From assembly GCF_013055795.1 (NCBI RefSeq), contig NZ_JABETO010000002.1:67738-131737 (forward strand): DNA of 64,000 nucleotides. Direction: 5' to 3'. This document shows positions 35,527 to 44,331 of this stretch, one piece after another (position 1 is the first letter of the stretch; every line of letters starts with the position of its first letter). A program made the translations under genes and the position numbers. The stretch is from Streptomyces sp. I05A-00742 (GTDB lineage Bacteria > Actinomycetota > Actinomycetes > Streptomycetales > Streptomycetaceae). The notes under the pieces are model-generated. The model saw only the letters and a program-made list of their open reading frames with translations. It was not told the DNA's origin and did not search any database.

Positions 35527-36441
35527 TCAGTACTCCAGCCGTTCGCGCCGGCCGAGCTTCATGACGATGCCCGCGAAGACCATGGTGACGATCAGCAGTG
35601 CGACGCCCAGGGCCGTCGCGTAGCCGGCCTGCCCGTCGGTGAACGCCTTGGAGTAGAGGTAGTAGGTGAGCAGCTCGGTGGAGTAGTCGGGGCCCGGCCC
35701 GTCCATCATGATCTGAACGACCGCGAAGCCGTCCAGGGCCATGATGCCCATATAGACCCAGCCCGTCTGGACCGTGTCCCAGAGCAGCGGAAGTGTGATC
35801 CGGAAGAAGGTCTGGACGCGATTGGCCCCGTCCAGCAGCGCCGCCTCGTAGAAGTCCTTGGGAATGGCGCTCATTCCGGCGGAGAACAGCACGACGTAGA
35901 AGCCGACGTTGCTCCAGACCATCACCGCCATCACGCACCACAGCGCCAGGTCGGGATCGCCCAGCCAGTCGGGGCGCACGGAGTCCAGACCGACCGCGTC
36001 CAGGAGGGAGTTGATCGCCCCGCTGTTGGGGTTGTAGGCGAACTTGAACAGCAGGGCGACGATGGCGATGGACAGGACCTGCGGGAAGAAGTAGACGATT
36101 TTGTAGAAGCCCGAGCCCCGGACCCCGGCCACCGCCGCGTTCTTCCTGCGGCGGCCCCCGACGTTGAGCATGAACGCGAAGAACAGCCCGAGTCCGAGCG
36201 TCACCAGCGGCAGCAGGAGGAGCAGCAGGACATTGTGTCCCAGTGCTTTCCAGAACAGCTCGTCGTCCCAGAGGCGTTGGTAATTCTTGAGCCCCGTGAC
36301 CTTGAACTTCGAACTCAGTCCGGTCCAGTTGGTGAACGAGTAATAGATGGCCTGGACGAACGGCGAGACGACGAAGATCCCGTAGATCGCCAGGGGCACG
36401 AGCAGAAACCCGGCGATGAAACGGTACTTACCGTGCTGCAT
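35527..36441 (-). CDS. ngcF: CUT1 sugar ABC transporter permease, NgcF-like
   Basis: The 304-residue inner-membrane permease starts MQHGKYRFIAGFLLVPLAIY. It carries the EAA loop region FYEAALLDGANRVQTFFRITLPLL near residue 200 (key residues E-A-A and G). Six membrane segments are visible. It pairs with NgcG. The ATG at 36441 is the first good start after ngcE, leaving a 50-bp gap. Its neighbours support N-acetylglucosamine/chitobiose uptake. Confidence 0.9.
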   Translation of the reverse strand: MQHGKYRFIAGFLLVPLAIYGIFVVSPFVQAIYYSFTNWTGLSSKFKVTGLKNYQRLWDDELFWKALGHNVLLLLLLPLVTLGLGLFFAFMLNVGGRRRKNAAVAGVRGSGFYKIVYFFPQVLSIAIVALLFKFAYNPNSGAINSLLDAVGLDSVRPDWLGDPDLALWCVMAVMVWSNVGFYVVLFSAGMSAIPKDFYEAALLDGANRVQTFFRITLPLLWDTVQTGWVYMGIMALDGFAVVQIMMDGPGPDYSTELLTYYLYSKAFTDGQAGYATALGVALLIVTMVFAGIVMKLGRRERLEY

Positions 36442-36491
36442 GACCTCGGACCCCGATCTTCCGTGACGGGTGCCGCCGCTGGCGAAACGGG

Positions 36492-37934
36492 CTACTTGTG
36501 CTTGTACTTCTTGACGGAGTCGTCCTTGCGGGTCTCGTCGGTGAACTTCTGGATCTTCTTGATGGCCTCGTCGGGGGTGAGCCGGCCGGCCATCATCTCG
36601 CCGAGCGCCGCCTTGCCGATCTTCTCCTTCTCCAGGGAGACGTACCAGTCCTGGATCCGGGGGTTGACCACGTTCCGTCCGGCCTTCGTCAGCGCCTCCT
36701 GGGACGAGGCCAGGCCGGGCGGCAGCGTGATGCCCTCGGTGCCGCCGTTGAGGGAGGTGAGCGAGGAGACGGCCTTGATGAAGTTCTGTGTGGACTTCTT
36801 GCCCAGCATGATCCGCAGCAACTCCATGCCGCCCTGTGCGTTCTTGGCGTTCTTCGGCACGATGAACGGCTCGCCGCCGGAGGCCCAGATGGTCCCGAAC
36901 GGCATCTTGTCGCTCTTGTCGAGGCCGGACGGCGCGGCGACCGCCATCCGGAAGTCCTTCGGCGTCATCTGCTTGGACTCGTTCTCCACCCAGGAGCCGT
37001 TCGGGATGAACAGCGCCTTGCCCTCGTTCCACGCCGTCTGCGACTGGATGTGGTCGAGGCCCGGGGTGCCCCGGAGGATGTAGCCCTTCTTGTAGAGCTC
37101 GTAGTACGCCTCGAAGGCGGCCTTGACGGCCGGGTGCTTCCAGGCGTCGGGCTCCAGGTTGTCGATGCGGGTCAGCACCTCGGTGCCGCCGATCTTGGCG
37201 ATGAACGGGTAGAGGCTGAACGGCAGGTAGTACGGGTGCTGTCCGGCGTACGTCCAGCCGGCGATGCCCTTCTTCTTCGCCTTCTCGCAGACCTTGAGCA
37301 TCTCGTCCCAGGTCTCCGGGTACTGGGCGTCGAGCTTCTCCAGATTGGTCCTGGAGTACCAGACGCCGTAGACCGTGTAGGCGTAGTAGAAGACCCAGAC
37401 CTCCTCGCCGTCGAACTTGCCCATGTCGACGACGCCCGGGCGCAGGGTGTCGCGCACCTTCTTCTTGGGGTCGTCGAGGGAGGGCGCGTCGAGGAGGGCG
37501 TTGAGGTCGGTGAGCTGTTTGAGGCCGACGAGGGTGCCCAGGTCCATCTGTTTGGCACCGGAGTTGTCGATGAGGTCCGGCGGGGTGCCGCCGTTGAACC
37601 GGGGCTGGATCTGCGGGGCGATGTCCTGGGTGCCGGTGTGCTTGATCTCGGCCTGCGGGTAGGCCTTCTTGTACTCGGCCTCGGCGTCCTTCGCGTACTG
37701 CTGGCCGAAACCGCCGTCGAAGATGACGACGTCGAGCGGTGCCGAGGCGTTCACGTTCAGCGGCTTCATCTCGCCCGACCCGGTGCGGCCGGGCTTGTCC
37801 GGCTTGGGGTCGCCGCTGTCGTCGTCGCCGGTCGCGCAGGCGCTGAGCGCGCTCATCGCCGGGACGGCGACCAGGCCGAGCGCCGCGGCGCGTTTGATCA
37901 GGTCGCGCCGGCTGAATTCCGAGGTGGATCCCAT
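36492..37934 (-). CDS. ngcE: N-acetylglucosamine/chitobiose-binding protein, NgcE-like
   Basis: The 480-residue solute-binding protein has a twin-arginine-like signal (SRRDLIKRAAALGLVAVPAMS) directly followed by a lipobox (LSAC), so it is an exported lipoprotein. The family-1 binding-protein body contains VVIFDGGFGQQYAKDAEAEY and the aromatic-rich YYAYTVYGVWYSR likely to stack on sugars. In S. olivaceoviridis, NgcE binds GlcNAc and chitobiose. ATG 37934 was chosen over the longer frame because the signal starts here. A DasR-like site lies 211 bp upstream. Confidence 0.9.
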   Translation of the reverse strand: MGSTSEFSRRDLIKRAAALGLVAVPAMSALSACATGDDDSGDPKPDKPGRTGSGEMKPLNVNASAPLDVVIFDGGFGQQYAKDAEAEYKKAYPQAEIKHTGTQDIAPQIQPRFNGGTPPDLIDNSGAKQMDLGTLVGLKQLTDLNALLDAPSLDDPKKKVRDTLRPGVVDMGKFDGEEVWVFYYAYTVYGVWYSRTNLEKLDAQYPETWDEMLKVCEKAKKKGIAGWTYAGQHPYYLPFSLYPFIAKIGGTEVLTRIDNLEPDAWKHPAVKAAFEAYYELYKKGYILRGTPGLDHIQSQTAWNEGKALFIPNGSWVENESKQMTPKDFRMAVAAPSGLDKSDKMPFGTIWASGGEPFIVPKNAKNAQGGMELLRIMLGKKSTQNFIKAVSSLTSLNGGTEGITLPPGLASSQEALTKAGRNVVNPRIQDWYVSLEKEKIGKAALGEMMAGRLTPDEAIKKIQKFTDETRKDDSVKKYKHK

Positions 37935-38144
37935 GCTCAAGTCCTCGCCTTCTCCAGGACTCAGGCGGTGTGGCGGTCTCCCCTGTGCAGTCGGCTCGAC
38001 GAAGGGCACGACACCGCGGATCGGTCGAAGCTGGGCGTGCTGGGTGTGCGCCGGGGACGTGTCCGGGACGGGGCCGTATCAGCCGCCTTCATCCCGGTTG
38101 TTCCCCCGGTCCGCCACGGCGACGCGGGGTCGCCCCGGACGCCG

Positions 38145-38160
38145 ACAGGTATAGTCCACT
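38145..38160. promoter_or_regulatory. DasR-responsive element (dre)-like site between ngcE and GH92
   Basis: ACAGGTATAGTCCACT matches the DasR consensus ACTGGTCTAGACCACT at 13 of 16 positions. On the ngcE strand it overlaps a TATACC -10-like box that follows TTGCCC, so DasR binding would block that promoter. DasR releases DNA when GlcN-6-phosphate is present, which fits a GlcNAc/chitobiose importer. The consensus is from established work; the function here is inferred. Confidence 0.65.
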
Positions 38161-38255
38161 TCTCACCAACTGGGCAAGATCGGAAGCAGCTTTGGCCGTC
38201 AGTCTTTCCCGAGTTGAGACCTCTCCGACACCGGGCGACACCAGCCCCGTGACCC

Positions 38256-38317
38256 TTGACACCACTGAAGCGTCACGCCCTACTTAACAGAGCGCGATCC
38301 GGGTGACAACGTTGTCA
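38256..38317 (+). promoter_or_regulatory. GH92 promoter with perfect 14-bp LacI-like operator
   Basis: TTGACA at 38256-38261 and a -10-like TACTTA at 38281-38286 (19-bp spacing) lie upstream of the perfect palindrome TGACAACGTTGTCA at 38304-38317. The palindrome is 20 bp before the GH92 ATG and downstream of the promoter, an ideal block for transcription. The central CG and arm length are typical of LacI/GalR operators. The 37935-38337 gap holds only these elements and the dre-like site. Confidence 0.65.
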
Positions 38318-38337
38318 GCCTTCGGGAGAGGCAAGGG

Positions 38338-41300
38338 ATGAGACAGAGACTCAGACGTCGCCGACGGGCGCTCGCCCGTCCCGCGGCCCTCCTCGTGGCC
38401 GCCATACTGGTGACGGCCCCTCAGATCGCCCCGGGCGGCGCCCTCGCGGCCCCCGCCGGGAGGGCCGCGGACGGAGCGGCCCAGGAGCGCTTCGGCTCCT
38501 CCTTCGAGCCGGGTGACCCCCGCCCCGACTGGCGCAACACGGCCGAGACCGGCCCGGACGGCCGGGCCCGGTCGTCGGGGGTCGACGGCGGTGACGGCCA
38601 GGGCATCCCCGGCAACGCGACCGACAAGGTCACCGCGGTCCGGGCCAGCGCGGAGAACAGCGAATCCGGTGAAGTCAAGGAGAACCTGGTCGACGGCGAG
38701 TCCACGTCCAAATGGCTGGCCAGGCAGCGGACCGCCTGGCTGGAGTTCGACCTCTCCGAGCCGGTCGCGGCCGTGCGCTACGCCCTGACCTCCGCCAACG
38801 ACGCCCCCGGCCGCGACCCCAGCGACTGGATCCTCCAGGGCTCGGCGGACGGCAAGACCTGGACGACCCTCGACACCCGCCGGAACGAGTCCTTCGAAAA
38901 GCGCCTCCAAACCCGGGAGTTCACCCTCTCCGGCGGCGGCGCGTACCGCCACTTCCGCCTGGACATAACCCGCAACGCCGGCGACGGCCTCACCCAGCTC
39001 GCCGAGGTGCAGTTCGCCACGGCGGACACCGGACCGCCCCCGCCCGCGGCCATGCGCAGCTACACCGACAGCGGCCCGGCCGGCTCCCCCACGGCCAAGG
39101 CGCGCGCGGGCTTCACCGGGACCCACGCCCTGCGCTACGGAGGCACCCACCGCGTCCGGGGGCACGCCTACGCGTACAACAAGGTCTTCGCCGTGCACGT
39201 CCCGGTCACCTCGCGCACCCGGCTGGCGTACAAGGTCTTCCCGGCCATGGCCGAGCGCGACCCGAGGTACCCCGCCACCCATGTCTCCCTCGACCTCGCC
39301 TTCACCGACGGCACATACCTCAGCCAGTTGGACGCCCGGGACCAGCACGGCGCGCCGCTGACCCCGCAGGGGCAGGCGGACTCCAAGACCCTGTACGTCA
39401 ACCAGTGGAACAACAGGGAGGCGGCGATCGGCCGCGTCGCCGCCGGGAAGACCGTGGCGCGCGTCCTCGTCGCCTACGACGCGTCCGACGGCCCGGCGCC
39501 CTTCCGGGGCTGGATCGACGACGTCTCCCTGGCGCCCGCCCCGGAGGAGAAGACCCCGGCCCACCCCGCGGACCGCGCCCTCACCACCCGCGGCACCCTC
39601 TCCAGCTCGTCCTTCTCCAGGGGCAACACCTTCCCCGCCACCGCCCTCCCCCACGGTTTCAACTTCTGGACCCCCGTCACCGACGCGGGTTCGACCACCT
39701 GGCTCTACCGGTACGCGGCCGCCAACAACGCGGACAACCTGCCCACCCTCCAGGCGTTCTCCGCGAGCCATGAGCCCAGCCCCTGGATGGGCGACCGGCA
39801 GACCTTCCAGGTGATGCCCTCGGTCGCGGCCGGCACCCCCGACGCCTCGCGCACCGCCCGTGCCCTCCCCTTCCACCACTCCCGCGAGACGGCCACGCCG
39901 CACCACTACGGCGTCACCTTCGACAACGGACTGCGGGCCGACGTCGTGCCCACCGACCACGCCGCGATGATGCGATTCACCTTTCCCGGTGAAAACGCCA
40001 GCGTGATCCTTGACAACGTTACCAACGACGGCGGTCTGAAACTCGACCTCGCGCACGGGACGTTCACCGGCTGGTCGGACGTGCGGAGCGGGCTGTCGAC
40101 CGGAGCCGGCCGGCTCTATGTGTACGGGGTCTTCGACACCCCGGTGTCCGGCGGCGGGCAGCTCCGGCGCGGCGGCGCCTCCGACCGCAGCGACGTCACG
40201 GGCTATCTGCGGTTCCGGCCCGGCGCCGACCGCACGGTCACCCTGCGGCTCGCGACCTCGCTCATCAGCACCGACCAGGCGAAGGCCAATCTGGAGCAGG
40301 AGATCCCGGCCGGCACCCCGTACTCCCGCGTCCACGACCGGGCCCGGGCGGCCTGGGACGCGCTGCTCGGCCGGGTCGAGGTCGAGGGGGCGACGGCCGA
40401 CCAGCTCACCACGCTCTACTCCGGCCTCTACCGCCTCTTCCTCTACCCCAACTCCGGCTTCGAGAACACCGGTTCTGCCGAGAGCCCACGGCACCGCTAC
40501 GCCAGCCCGTTCTCCCCGCCCACCGGCCAGTCCACCCCGACCCGCACCGGCGCGCGGATCGTGGACGGCCGGGTCTACGTCAACAACGGCTTCTGGGACA
40601 CCTACCGCACCACCTGGCCGGCCTACTCCCTGCTGGCCCCCGGGCAGGCAGGCCGGATGGTCGACGGCTTCGTCCAGCAGTACAAGGACGGCGGCTGGGT
40701 CTCCCGCTGGTCCTCCCCCGGCTACGCCGACCTGATGACGGGCACCAGCTCCGACATCGCCTTCGCCGACGCGCACGCCAAGGGTGTCCGCTTCGACGCC
40801 GAGGCCGCGTACGAGGCGGCGCTGAAGAACGCGACGGTGGCGCCGACCGACCCGGGCACCGGCCGCAAGGGCATGGACACCTCCGTCTTCCTCGGCTGGA
40901 CGAGCACAAAAACGCACGAGGGAATGTCCTGGGCCCTGGACGGCTACCTCAACGACTTCGGGCTGGCCCGGATGGGGCAGGCCCTCTACGCGAAGACGCA
41001 CAAGGAGCGCTACCGCGAGGAGTCGGACTACTTCCTCAACCGCGCCCGGAACTACGTCACGCTCTTCGACCGCCGCGTCGGCTTCTTCCAGGGCAAGGAC
41101 GAGGACGGCTCCTGGCGGCGGTCGCCCGAGGCGTACGACCCGCGGGTCTGGGGCCACGACTACACCGAGACCAACGGGTGGAACTTCGCCTTCACCGCCC
41201 CGCAGGACACCCGCGGCCTCGCCGCGCTGTACGGCGGCCGCACGGGCCTGGCGAAGAAGCTGGACGCCTACTTCGCCGTCCCCGAGACGGGCGACCCCGA

Positions 41301-42219
41301 GTTCGCCGGCTCCTACGGCGGGGTCATCCACGAGATGACCGAGGCCCGGGACGTCCGGATGGGCATGTACGGCCACAGCAACCAGCCCTCGCACCACATC
41401 GCCTACCTCTACGACGCCGCCGGGCAGCCGTGGAAGACGCAGGAGAAGGTCCGCGAGGCGCTCTCCCGCCTCTACCTCGGCAGCGAGATCGGGCAGGGGT
41501 ACCCCGGCGACGAGGACAACGGCGAGATGTCCGCCTGGTACGTCTTCAGCGCCCTGGGCTTCTATCCGCTGGTGATGGGTCAGGGCGAGTACGCGATCGG
41601 GTCGCCGCTGTTCACCAAGGCCACGGTGCATCTGGAGAACGGCCGCGACCTGGTGGTCGAGGCCCCCCGCAACAGCGCCCGCAACATCTATGTGCAGGGG
41701 CTCAAGGTCAACGGCAAGCCCTGGAACTCCACGGCCCTGCCCCACTCGGTGGTGGCCGAGGGTGCCACGCTGACGTTCGACATGGGCCCCGAGCCGTCGT
41801 CCTGGGCCACCGGCGCGGACGCCGGGCCCACCTCGATCACCCAGGACGACAAGGTCCCCGCCCCGCGCTCCGACGTCTCCGTCCCGGACGGCTCCTCCCT
41901 CACGGACAACACCTCCCGCACCGACGCGGCCTTCACCACGGCCCCCCTGGAGGCCGCCCCCGGTTCGCGCGTGACGTCGTACACCCTCACCTCCTCGGAC
42001 CGGACGCGGGCGCCGCGCGGCTGGGTTCTCGAAGGTTCGGACAACGGGAGTGACTGGAGTGCAACCGATCGACGTGATGGAGAGTCCTTCACATGGGACA
42101 GGCAAACACGCGTGTTCTCCTTGCACTCTCCGGTCACCTACCGTCACTACCGGCTGAAAGCTGTCGGTGGCGAGGCAACCTTGGCGGAAATCGAGCTGTT
42201 GGGTACGCCACAGCGGTAG
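38338..42219 (+). CDS. Secreted GH92 alpha-mannosidase with discoidin-like domains at both ends
   Basis: The 1293-residue exported enzyme begins with an Arg-rich signal (RPAALLVAAILVTAPQIAPGG). A discoidin/F5-8-type domain (about 85-225, WLEFDLSEPVAAVRYALTS), a jelly-roll linker and the GH92 catalytic body (about 420-1150) follow. GH92 markers include GTSSDIAFADAHAKGV, YGHSNQPSHHIAYLY and YPGDEDNGEMSAWYVF. A second partial discoidin domain ends the protein. GH92 enzymes remove alpha-mannose from glycans in a calcium-dependent way. The sugar may come from fungal or yeast mannoproteins, which fits the adjacent chitin-sugar importer. Confidence 0.92.
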   Translation: MRQRLRRRRRALARPAALLVAAILVTAPQIAPGGALAAPAGRAADGAAQERFGSSFEPGDPRPDWRNTAETGPDGRARSSGVDGGDGQGIPGNATDKVTAVRASAENSESGEVKENLVDGESTSKWLARQRTAWLEFDLSEPVAAVRYALTSANDAPGRDPSDWILQGSADGKTWTTLDTRRNESFEKRLQTREFTLSGGGAYRHFRLDITRNAGDGLTQLAEVQFATADTGPPPPAAMRSYTDSGPAGSPTAKARAGFTGTHALRYGGTHRVRGHAYAYNKVFAVHVPVTSRTRLAYKVFPAMAERDPRYPATHVSLDLAFTDGTYLSQLDARDQHGAPLTPQGQADSKTLYVNQWNNREAAIGRVAAGKTVARVLVAYDASDGPAPFRGWIDDVSLAPAPEEKTPAHPADRALTTRGTLSSSSFSRGNTFPATALPHGFNFWTPVTDAGSTTWLYRYAAANNADNLPTLQAFSASHEPSPWMGDRQTFQVMPSVAAGTPDASRTARALPFHHSRETATPHHYGVTFDNGLRADVVPTDHAAMMRFTFPGENASVILDNVTNDGGLKLDLAHGTFTGWSDVRSGLSTGAGRLYVYGVFDTPVSGGGQLRRGGASDRSDVTGYLRFRPGADRTVTLRLATSLISTDQAKANLEQEIPAGTPYSRVHDRARAAWDALLGRVEVEGATADQLTTLYSGLYRLFLYPNSGFENTGSAESPRHRYASPFSPPTGQSTPTRTGARIVDGRVYVNNGFWDTYRTTWPAYSLLAPGQAGRMVDGFVQQYKDGGWVSRWSSPGYADLMTGTSSDIAFADAHAKGVRFDAEAAYEAALKNATVAPTDPGTGRKGMDTSVFLGWTSTKTHEGMSWALDGYLNDFGLARMGQALYAKTHKERYREESDYFLNRARNYVTLFDRRVGFFQGKDEDGSWRRSPEAYDPRVWGHDYTETNGWNFAFTAPQDTRGLAALYGGRTGLAKKLDAYFAVPETGDPEFAGSYGGVIHEMTEARDVRMGMYGHSNQPSHHIAYLYDAAGQPWKTQEKVREALSRLYLGSEIGQGYPGDEDNGEMSAWYVFSALGFYPLVMGQGEYAIGSPLFTKATVHLENGRDLVVEAPRNSARNIYVQGLKVNGKPWNSTALPHSVVAEGATLTFDMGPEPSSWATGADAGPTSITQDDKVPAPRSDVSVPDGSSLTDNTSRTDAAFTTAPLEAAPGSRVTSYTLTSSDRTRAPRGWVLEGSDNGSDWSATDRRDGESFTWDRQTRVFSLHSPVTYRHYRLKAVGGEATLAEIELLGTPQR

Positions 42220-42258
42220 TTGGGACCCGGAAACCTGTGCAAAGATCGTGAAGATCCT

Positions 42259-42289
42259 GTGGTGCCCTTCTTCACGCAAAGGGCACCAC
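42259..42289. terminator. GH92 terminator hairpin
   Basis: An 11-bp perfect stem (GTGGTGCCCTT and its complement) with a 9-base loop is followed by a T-run (TACCTTTTTTCATG), one of the few intrinsic-type terminators here. Confidence 0.8.
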
Positions 42290-42325
42290 GGTGTACCTTT
42301 TTTCATGTTTTTGGGGGGAGCTTTT

Positions 42326-43216
42326 ATGGCTCATGTTTCCGGGCGCACGCTGTCGCGTGTCGTCACCGCTGCGGTCGCGGTCGCTCTGGCCGGGGGGACG
42401 GCCGCGGGCACCGCGTCGGCGCACTCCGCGGGCGACCAGTTCGCCGGCGTCCGGGCGGCCGCCGCGAAGAAGCCGACCGCCGCCGCTCCGGTCTTCCCGG
42501 TCGGCGCCGTCACCAAGGCGAACGACTTCTACGCCTACGCGCCCGACGGCAAGGGCGGGTTCGGTCACCGCCAGGGCCCGTTCGCCAAGATGGACGACGT
42601 GGACGCCGTCCAGGTCGACCGCGACGCCGACGGCCGCCGCGACGCCGACTACTTCATCGCGAAGAACGGCGACCTCAAGTGGCACGCCGAGACCGGCCGC
42701 GACCGCACCATCGCCCGCAAGTTCGGGTTCCACCACCTGGTCTCGCCGGGCAACCTCGGCGGCTCCAAGGAGGGCGACCTCCTGGCCACCGGCCCCAAGG
42801 GCACCCTGTGGCTCTTCACCACCAAGTTCAACGGTGACATCGCGAGCAAGCAGCAGGTCGGCAACGCCAAGGAGTGGGGCGGCTACGTCCAGCTCGCGGG
42901 CCGCGGCGACCTCAGCGGCGACGGCAAGGCCGACGTCGTCGCCAAGGACACGAAGGGCGTGCTCTGGCTGTACAAGGGCACCGGCAACGCCAAGAAGCCC
43001 TTCTCGGAGCGCACCCGGGTCGGCGGCGGCTGGGGCAAGTACACCAAGCTGTTCTCCAACGGCGACCTGAACGGCGACGGCCACAGCGACCTGCTCGCCG
43101 TCGACAAGCAGGGCGCCCTGTTCCTCTACAAGGGCACCGGCAAGGCCGCCACGCCCTTCAAGTCCCCGGTGAAGATCGGCAACTCGGGCTGGAACCAGTA
43201 CCGCCTGGTCTTCTGA
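42326..43216 (+). CDS. Secreted FG-GAP/VCBS-like repeat protein, paralogue 1
   Basis: The 296-residue exported protein has a signal peptide ending about residue 30 (TASAHS). A series of beta-propeller-like blocks with Asp-rich loops (VDRDADGRRDADYF, LSGDGKADVVAKD, NGDLNGDGHSDLL) match the DxDGxxD calcium pattern of FG-GAP/VCBS repeats. The conserved end is WNQYRLVF. ATG 42326 follows a strong GGGGGGAG. It is one of four paralogues in 6 kb, and its last 270 bp are almost identical to paralogue 2. No enzyme motif is visible; a binding role at the cell surface or in the medium is possible. Confidence 0.85.
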   Translation: MAHVSGRTLSRVVTAAVAVALAGGTAAGTASAHSAGDQFAGVRAAAAKKPTAAAPVFPVGAVTKANDFYAYAPDGKGGFGHRQGPFAKMDDVDAVQVDRDADGRRDADYFIAKNGDLKWHAETGRDRTIARKFGFHHLVSPGNLGGSKEGDLLATGPKGTLWLFTTKFNGDIASKQQVGNAKEWGGYVQLAGRGDLSGDGKADVVAKDTKGVLWLYKGTGNAKKPFSERTRVGGGWGKYTKLFSNGDLNGDGHSDLLAVDKQGALFLYKGTGKAATPFKSPVKIGNSGWNQYRLVF

Positions 43217-43258
43217 CCGGTCCGACCGGCCTTCACGGCCGGCACGCACGACGGTCGC

Positions 43259-43279
43259 GCCCGCGTCACGGACGCGGGC
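43259..43279. terminator. Hairpin between FG-GAP paralogues 1 and 2
   Basis: GCCCGCGTC and GACGCGGGC form a 9-bp stem around ACG, 42 bp past the stop codon, followed by CTTCC. Confidence 0.7.
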
Positions 43280-43329
43280 CTTCCGAATCGCCGCATCACA
43301 TTCATTCCATCTGTTTGGGGGGAGCCCTC

Positions 43330-44208
43330 ATGGCTCAGATTTCCGGGCGCGGTCTGTCGCGCCTCGTCACCACCGCCGTCGCCGTCGCTCTGGTCGGGGG
43401 ATCTGCCGGCGTCGCCGCCGCGCAGACGACCGGTGAGCAGGCCGCCGCCGCGAAGAAGCCGTCGGCTTCCGCTCCGGTGTTCCGCGTCGGCGCCATCACC
43501 GACAAGACGGACAAGTTCTACGTCTACGAGGTCGACGGCAAGGGCGGCCTCAAGGCCCGCCAGTTCGCCGACGGCAACTGGAAGAACGTCCGGCAGGTCG
43601 CCAATGTCGACCGCGACGGGGACGGGCGCCAGGACGGCACCTTCTACGTCGAGAACAGCGACCTGAAGTTCATCGGCAGCGCGGGCAAGGCCCGCAACGT
43701 CGTCCCGGACTACGGCTTCTTCTACCGCGGCCTCATCTCCCCGGGGAACCTCGGCGGCTCCCAGCAGTCCGACCTCGTCGCGCTCAGCAAGGGCGGCACC
43801 GCCCAGGTCGCCACGGTCCGGGACAACGGCACCATCTCCGGCGAGACCCGGCTCGGGGGCGCCGAGTGGGGCACCTACGTCGACCTCGCCGGCCGCGGTG
43901 ACCTGACCGGTGACAAGAAGACCGACATCGTCGCCCGCGACACGAAGGGCGTGCTCTGGCTGTACAAGGGCACCGGCAACGCCAAGAAGCCCTTCGAGGC
44001 CCGCACCAAGGTCGGCGGCGGCTGGGGCAAGTACACCAAGCTGTTCTCCAACGGCGACCTGAACGGCGACGGCCGCAGCGACCTGCTCGCCGTCGACAAG
44101 CAGGGCGCCCTGTTCCTGTACAAGGGCACCGGCAAGCAGGCCGCGCCCTTCAAGGCCCCGGTGAAGATCGGCAACTCGGGCTGGAACCAGTACCGCCTGG
44201 TGTTCTGA
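43330..44208 (+). CDS. Secreted FG-GAP/VCBS-like repeat protein, paralogue 2
   Basis: The 292-residue paralogue has a signal peptide (AVALVGGSAGVAAAQT) and the same blocks, with Asp loops VDRDGDGRQDGTFY, LTGDKKTDIVARD and LNGDGRSDLLAVD. Its last 270 bp (43939-44208) repeat 42947-43216 almost base for base, evidence of recent duplication or gene conversion, while the N-terminal half has diverged. One loop reads LTGDKKTD, losing a Gly of the usual calcium pattern. GGGGGGAG precedes the ATG, as in paralogue 1. Confidence 0.85.
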   Translation: MAQISGRGLSRLVTTAVAVALVGGSAGVAAAQTTGEQAAAAKKPSASAPVFRVGAITDKTDKFYVYEVDGKGGLKARQFADGNWKNVRQVANVDRDGDGRQDGTFYVENSDLKFIGSAGKARNVVPDYGFFYRGLISPGNLGGSQQSDLVALSKGGTAQVATVRDNGTISGETRLGGAEWGTYVDLAGRGDLTGDKKTDIVARDTKGVLWLYKGTGNAKKPFEARTKVGGGWGKYTKLFSNGDLNGDGRSDLLAVDKQGALFLYKGTGKQAAPFKAPVKIGNSGWNQYRLVF

Positions 44209-44231
44209 TCACCCCACGGTGACATCTCGGC

Positions 44232-44261
44232 GGGCCGTGCCTCCTCCCGGGGGCACGGCCC
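44232..44261. terminator. Hairpin between FG-GAP paralogues 2 and 3
   Basis: GGGCCGTGCC and GGCACGGCCC pair over 10 bp around a 10-base loop, 23 bp past the stop. Confidence 0.7.
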
Positions 44262-44331
44262 TGCCCGGCTCTCCCGGGCGACTCCGCTGCATTCCTCTCC
44301 CGTTCCCTTCGTTCCTCGTACGGAGTTCTAC

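Noticed and set aside
40011-40024. TGACAACGTTACCA inside GH92 as another operator of the shared set
   Set aside because: It breaks the palindrome at two positions and is mid-gene, so it is most likely a coding coincidence.
38284-42306. 1340-codon frame antisense to the GH92 gene
   Set aside because: It is a shadow of GC-biased third positions, made mostly of Val, Gly, Arg and Ala, with no start signal or domain, while the sense strand has full GH92 motifs.
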